NCBI GenBank assembly: GCA_902633975.1 | Contig: CACPHX010000011.1 | Span: forward strand, 1-49,130 | From: an uncultured Marinoscillum sp. | GTDB lineage: Bacteria > Bacteroidota > Bacteroidia > Cytophagales > MED-G16 | DNA length: 49,130 bases | Direction: 5' to 3' | Part shown: positions 45,043 through 49,130 of the stretch, piece by piece | Layout: every line of letters begins with the position of its first letter | How positions within the stretch are numbered: position 1 is the first letter of the stretch | Made by a program: the position numbers and the translations under genes | Notes under the pieces: model-generated | Databases searched by the model: none | Told to the model about the DNA's origin: nothing | Seen by the model: the letters and a program-made list of their open reading frames with translations, nothing else

Positions 45043-45885
45043 TTAGTTTTTTAGGATAGATAGAAGCTTAGATATTTTTGACTTTAAATCTCTTCTATCA
45101 ACAATAAAATCAATAAATCCATGCTCAATTAAAAATTCTGAACTTTGGAAGCCTTTCGGTAAATTAGATCCAATTGTTTCTTTTATCACTCTTGGTCCAG
45201 CAAAACCAATTAATGCACCAGGTTCAGCAATATTAAAGTCACCTAACATAGCAAATGAAGCTGAAACACCACCTGTGGTTGGGTCAGTCATTAATGAAAT
45301 ATATGGGATCTTATGTTTATCTAGCAAGGAGAGTTTTGCAGAAGTTTTTGCCATTTGCATCAAAGAATAAGTTGATTCCATCATTCTTGCTCCCCCGGAC
45401 TTAGAAATAATCATTAATGGAATTTTTTTTCTTAGAGATAAGTCAATTGCTCTTGAGATTTTTTCACCTACTACAGAACCCATTGAGCCCCCAATAAAGG
45501 AAAAATCCATACAAGATATTACCAATTTGTGACCATTTACTTTTCCTAACGCGGTTCTTATCGCATCATTTAAGCCAGTTGCTTTTATAGTTTTTTTGAC
45601 TCTATCCTTATAAGATTTAGTATCTGTAAACTTCAAAGGGTCTTCAGATGACATATCGGAATCATATTCTTCAAAAGATTTATTATCAAACAATATTTCA
45701 AAGTATTCTTTAGACCCAATTCTCACATGATAATCATCTTCTGGTGAAACATAAGAATTATTTTTTAATTCTCTCATGTGAACAATAGAACCTTTCGGAG
45801 TCTTGTACCACATTCCATCAGGAAGTTCTTTCTTTTGTGATGTTGGGGTATTTATATTTTTATCCTTTCTATTAAACCACTTCAT
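45043..45885 (-). CDS. accD: Acetyl-CoA carboxylase carboxyltransferase subunit beta, without zinc-ribbon cysteines
   Basis: AccD with AccA transfers the carboxyl group from carboxybiotin to acetyl-CoA, the first step of fatty acid synthesis. The crotonase-fold core is clear: [58 protein letters not shown] and the closing [12 protein letters not shown]. The N-terminus, however, reads [10 protein letters not shown] and [12 protein letters not shown], where the family has KCPKC and VCPKC. All four zinc ligands are replaced, and there is no cysteine in the first 70 residues. From memory this is common in Bacteroidota. 280 residues is normal. It is followed by nqrF, and preceded by the DUF4834 gene (nine-base gap). 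Confidence 0.93.
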   Translation of the reverse strand: MKWFNRKDKNINTPTSQKKELPDGMWYKTPKGSIVHMRELKNNSYVSPEDDYHVRIGSKEYFEILFDNKSFEEYDSDMSSEDPLKFTDTKSYKDRVKKTIKATGLNDAIRTALGKVNGHKLVISCMDFSFIGGSMGSVVGEKISRAIDLSLRKKIPLMIISKSGGARMMESTYSLMQMAKTSAKLSLLDKHKIPYISLMTDPTTGGVSASFAMLGDFNIAEPGALIGFAGPRVIKETIGSNLPKGFQSSEFLIEHGFIDFIVDRRDLKSKISKLLSILKN

Positions 45886-45894
45886 GATATAAAA

Positions 45895-46071
45895 TTAATC
45901 AAGTTCCTCGTAATCAACATATTCTCCTTCATTGTCTAGAATACTATTTTTTTTCTTTTTATCAGAATTACTGGCTTGAGTTATATCATTTATGATTTTT
46001 CTAAAAAGATACGTGGAGACTTTATATAAAATATATATTACTACAAATGTTATAAAAAGAAACTTGAACAT
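45895..46071 (-). CDS. Small membrane protein, DUF4834-like
   Basis: A 58-residue frame that fills the gap between carB and accD. It has one N-terminal membrane helix (MFKFLFITFVVIYILYKV), a charged middle (SDKKKKNSILD) and a C-terminal GEYVDYEELD. That ending and layout match the Bacteroidota DUF4834 family as I remember it. It starts two bases after the carB stop and ends nine bases before accD begins, so the genes are probably one transcript. Function is unknown. Confidence 0.75.
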   Translation of the reverse strand: MFKFLFITFVVIYILYKVSTYLFRKIINDITQASNSDKKKKNSILDNEGEYVDYEELD

Positions 46072-46073
46072 TG

Positions 46074-48887
46074 CTATTTGCTTAAATAAAGATTTCTTTT
46101 TGAATATATATCTAAAAAATAATCATCCATGAGGTCGTCAATAAAGTAAATTGATTCACCGGTGGACTTCATTTCTGGCCCAAGCTCTTTATTAACATTA
46201 GGAAATTTATTAAATGAAAAAACTGGCTCCTTAATTGAGTACCCATTCTTGTGAGGTTTCATATTAAAATTCTTTAGGGTCTTCTTACCTAAAATTATTT
46301 GAACAGCATAATTCACATAGGGTTCTCTGTAAGCTTTAGAGATAAAGGGTACGGTTCTTGATGCCCTAGGATTAGCCTCAATTATATATACCTTATCATT
46401 TTTTATTGCAAATTGAATATTAATAAGACCAACGGTTTGAAGAGCTAAAGCAATTTTTTTGGTATAGTTCTTGATCTGGTTAATTACAAAATCACCTAAA
46501 CTATAAGGTGGAAGAACTGCATTAGAATCTCCAGAATGAATACCGGCAGGCTCAACATGCTCCATTATACCTATGATGTAAACATCTTTACCATCACATA
46601 TTGCATCAGCTTCTGCCTCTATCGCGCCTTCAAGAAAGTGATCTAATAAAATTTTTCCATCAGGTTTATCTTTAATTAAATCAACAACATGTTCTTCTAA
46701 CTCTTTCTCATTAATTACAATTTTCATTGATTGACCGCCAAGAACATATGACGGTCTAACTAGAAGTGGAAATCCAATTTTCTTTGAAAGCTCGATTGCA
46801 TCAGTTGCAGAGTCAATCGTACCATACTCAGGATAAGGTATCTTATTTTCTTTCAATAAATCAGAAAATCTTCCCCTATCCTCAGCTAGATCTAAGGCAT
46901 CAAATGTGGTACCTAAAATTTTGATTCCGTGCTTATCAAGTTTTTCGGATAACTTCAATGCGGTCTGACCACCGAGTTGTACAATAACTCCAATAGGTTT
47001 TTCATGCAAAATAATTTCATATAAATGTTCCCAAAAAACGGGCTCAAAATATAATTTATCAGCCACATCAAAATCAGTTGAAACTGTTTCAGGATTACAA
47101 TTAACCATGATTGTTTCATATCCCGATTCTTTTGCAGCTAGAACCCCGTGAACACAGCAATAATCAAACTCAATACCTTGGCCAATCCTGTTTGGTCCAG
47201 ATCCAATTACCAAAACTTTCTCTCTGTCAGAAGAAACTGATTCATTTTCATCACCAAATGTTGAATAATAATAAGGAGTAGCCGCCTCAAACTCAGCAGC
47301 ACATGTATCAACTAACTTATAATTTCTTTTTATTCCTAATTCATGTCTTTTACTAAATACTTCACTTTCTAGGCAACCTAAGATATGAGCAATTTGTCTA
47401 TCAGCATATCCTTTCTCTTTCATAAGTTTTAAATCAGACTTTGGAATGTCATCAATTGAGAACTTTTGAATTTCTTTCTCCATGAGAACAAGCTCATTAA
47501 TTTGATTCAAAAACCACTTATCAATTTTAGTGATGTCTTGGATAGTTTTGAATGGAAGGCCCAGTTTTAGAGAATCGTAGATGTGAAATAATCTATTCCA
47601 GCTTGCATTTTTAAGGCTATCTAATAATTTGTTTTGGTCTTTTAATTCTCTTCCATCAGCTCCTAAACCATTTCTTTTTATCTCTAATGACTGACAAGCT
47701 TTTTGTAAGGCTTCCTGAAAATTATTTCCTATACCCATTGCCTCACCAACTGATTTCATCTGTAAGCCAAGTCTTCTGTCTGACCCTTTGAACTTGTCAA
47801 AGTTCCATCTAGGTATCTTGACAATAACATAATCAAGTGCAGGCTCAAAAAATGCTGATGTATTTTTTGTTATCTGATTTTTTAACTCATCTAAGTTATA
47901 TCCTATTGCTAACTTAGCAGCAATTTTAGCTATTGGATATCCAGTTGCTTTTGACGCTAGTGCTGATGATCTTGAAACCCTGGGATTGATCTCAATACCA
48001 ATGATACTATCATTTTCTGGATTTACTGCAAATTGCACATTACATCCTCCAGCAAAATCACCGATACCGTTCATCATTTTAATCGCAAGATTTCTCATCT
48101 CTTGATATACTGTATCAGGAAGAGTCATTGCGGGTGCCACTGTAATTGAATCACCAGTATGAATGCCCATAGCATCAAAGTTTTCTATCGAACATATTAT
48201 AATTACATTTCCAATATTATCTCGCAATAATTCAAGCTCATACTCCTTCCAACCCAACACGCTCTGTTCAACAAGAACTTCGTGTACAGGTGACATATTT
48301 AAACCATGATTTAGTGCATTGTCAAAGTCTTCTTCTTTCTCAACAAAACCACCACCAGAACCACCAAGAGTAAAAGAGGGTCTAATTACAAGTGGAAAAC
48401 CAATATCTTGAGCAATTTCTTTACCTCTCAAAAATGATTTTGCAATCTCACCTTTACAAACATTAACATCTAACTCTTTCATCTTTAACCTAAATAACTC
48501 CCTATCTTCTGTTGTATTAATTGCGTCAACATTTACACCAATCATTTTCACATTAAACTTTTCCCAGACTCCAGCCTTATCACATTCAATTGCGAGATTT
48601 AGTGCAGTCTGACCACCCATTGTTGGGAGAACAGCATCTATTTTATGCTTACCTAAAATATCAATTATGGATTTCTTTGTTAGTGGCTTTAGATAAATAT
48701 TATCTGCTGTGACAGAATCTGTCATAATGGTTGCAGGATTAGAATTTATGAGAGTTACCTCTATACCTTCCTCTCTTAAAGATCTTGATGCTTGTGATCC
48801 GGAGTAGTCAAATTCACATGCTTGACCAATAACAATAGGACCTGAACCGATGATTAGAATTGACTTGATGCTCTTGTCGCGAGGCAT
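46074..48887 (-). CDS. carB: Carbamoyl-phosphate synthase large subunit, lacking the MGS domain
   Basis: CarB makes carbamoyl phosphate from bicarbonate, ATP and ammonia delivered by CarA, for arginine and pyrimidine synthesis. Two homologous ATP-grasp halves are present: the first opens with GSGPIVIGQACEFDYSG, the second at about residue 540 with GSGPNRIGQGIEFDYC. The loops GFPLVIRPSFTLGGSGGG and GFPLLVRPSYVLGGQSM match across halves, and EINPRVSRSSALASKATGYP and EANPRASRTVPFISK carry metal ligands. At 937 residues it ends soon after the second ATP-grasp half, so the C-terminal MGS regulatory domain of the 1,070-residue enterobacterial enzyme is missing. I recall about 950 residues as normal in Flavobacteriia. 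carA is not in the window. Confidence 0.96.
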   Translation of the reverse strand: MPRDKSIKSILIIGSGPIVIGQACEFDYSGSQASRSLREEGIEVTLINSNPATIMTDSVTADNIYLKPLTKKSIIDILGKHKIDAVLPTMGGQTALNLAIECDKAGVWEKFNVKMIGVNVDAINTTEDRELFRLKMKELDVNVCKGEIAKSFLRGKEIAQDIGFPLVIRPSFTLGGSGGGFVEKEEDFDNALNHGLNMSPVHEVLVEQSVLGWKEYELELLRDNIGNVIIICSIENFDAMGIHTGDSITVAPAMTLPDTVYQEMRNLAIKMMNGIGDFAGGCNVQFAVNPENDSIIGIEINPRVSRSSALASKATGYPIAKIAAKLAIGYNLDELKNQITKNTSAFFEPALDYVIVKIPRWNFDKFKGSDRRLGLQMKSVGEAMGIGNNFQEALQKACQSLEIKRNGLGADGRELKDQNKLLDSLKNASWNRLFHIYDSLKLGLPFKTIQDITKIDKWFLNQINELVLMEKEIQKFSIDDIPKSDLKLMKEKGYADRQIAHILGCLESEVFSKRHELGIKRNYKLVDTCAAEFEAATPYYYSTFGDENESVSSDREKVLVIGSGPNRIGQGIEFDYCCVHGVLAAKESGYETIMVNCNPETVSTDFDVADKLYFEPVFWEHLYEIILHEKPIGVIVQLGGQTALKLSEKLDKHGIKILGTTFDALDLAEDRGRFSDLLKENKIPYPEYGTIDSATDAIELSKKIGFPLLVRPSYVLGGQSMKIVINEKELEEHVVDLIKDKPDGKILLDHFLEGAIEAEADAICDGKDVYIIGIMEHVEPAGIHSGDSNAVLPPYSLGDFVINQIKNYTKKIALALQTVGLINIQFAIKNDKVYIIEANPRASRTVPFISKAYREPYVNYAVQIILGKKTLKNFNMKPHKNGYSIKEPVFSFNKFPNVNKELGPEMKSTGESIYFIDDLMDDYFLDIYSKRNLYLSK

Positions 48888-49009
48888 TGAAATTTATTTT
48901 GCAATATAAATTGTAATTATGAAATAATATTAGAATTTCATTAAAAAAATTGATGCCTAATTAAAAAAAATTAAAACTGTGAGGTTATATATAATATAAA
49001 AATAAGTTG

Positions 49010-49017
49010 TATTTTTG
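49010..49017 (+). promoter_or_regulatory. TAnnTTTG -7 box upstream of the last, partial gene
   Basis: TATTTTTG matches TAnnTTTG and lies 52 bases upstream of the ATG at 49070, in the 182-base divergent region between carB and the partial gene. No TTG at -33 spacing is seen. The direction fits the partial gene. Confidence 0.4.
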
Positions 49018-49069
49018 TTAACAATTCCTTAACATTGAATTAACATTTGATTAATCTAAATTATATTGT

Positions 49070-49130
49070 ATGAGAAATTTATTAATTGTATTGTTGCTCT
49101 TTTTTTCTTTTAATACAATTTCAAAAGAAA
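49070..49130 (+). CDS. N-terminus of a secreted protein (runs off the window)
   Basis: Only 20 codons are visible: MRNLLIVLLLFFSFNTISKE, a classical signal peptide with a basic start and hydrophobic core and no lipobox so far. Nothing can be said about the mature protein. It is divergent from carB. Confidence 0.55.
   Translation, partial: MRNLLIVLLLFFSFNTISKE

Noticed and set aside
1-49130. CRISPR arrays, restriction, toxin-antitoxin, retron or other defence systems
   Set aside because: No direct-repeat arrays with spacers and no proteins with such domains were seen; apart from the surface proteins, most genes are conserved housekeeping ones.

Overview
The window is a compact, AT-rich stretch of a Bacteroidota chromosome, most probably a marine member of the Flavobacteriales. 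Several features support this. One protein carries a type IX secretion (T9SS) type B sorting domain. There are a fused SecDF, the bacillithiol gene bshA, an NqrF sodium-pump subunit, an AccD without zinc-ribbon cysteines, a CarB without the C-terminal regulatory domain, a DUF4834 small protein and Bacteroidota-style TAnnTTTG -7 promoter boxes. No prophage, insertion sequence, CRISPR array or plasmid function is visible. No stretch above 300 bases lacks a gene.

Layout. 1-1582: the 3' end of rpoN, a probably frameshifted outer-membrane barrel gene and tRNA-Arg(ACG). 1632-8319: an unrecognised secreted protein, a PQQ-dehydrogenase-like beta-propeller lipoprotein, then acs-phoH-bshA on the minus strand. 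8439-13204: a plus-strand operon of a small membrane protein, mutL, two rhomboid proteases and a DUF2891 lipoprotein. 13208-21127: one giant surface protein with Calx-beta domains, about sixteen cadherin-like repeats, a LamG-like and a C-type-lectin-like insert, and a T9SS signal. 21214-26510: rlmN, a complete TRAP transporter (dctQ, dctM, and dctP on the opposite strand) and an MFS transporter. 26507-34056: two tandem DUF5916 outer-membrane paralogues, then secDF. 34126-38292: a minus-strand operon reading nrnA, three FKBP-type lipoproteins, rdgB and udk. 38407-43656: ndk, scpA, dxs, kynU and an atypical SDR. 43677-48887: nqrF, accD, a DUF4834 protein and carB, all minus strand. 49070 onward: the start of a secreted protein that leaves the window.

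Most of the window is housekeeping. Envelope biogenesis is a theme: SecDF and the FKBP lipoproteins would serve export and periplasmic folding, and the giant protein is an expected T9SS client. Uptake and carbon use are represented by TRAP, MFS, DUF5916, the PQQ-type lipoprotein and acs.

The strongest unusual signal is inside the giant protein. Its C-type-lectin-like domain has its two halves in reversed order, which suggests a circular permutation, and it is nested inside a cadherin-like repeat. Other points are loss of the endonuclease motifs in MutL, loss of the catalytic Tyr/Lys pair in an SDR, a one-base frameshift in a barrel gene, three convergent gene pairs sharing a palindromic TTAA stop, and -7 boxes 16-39 bases before start codons that help to settle starts.
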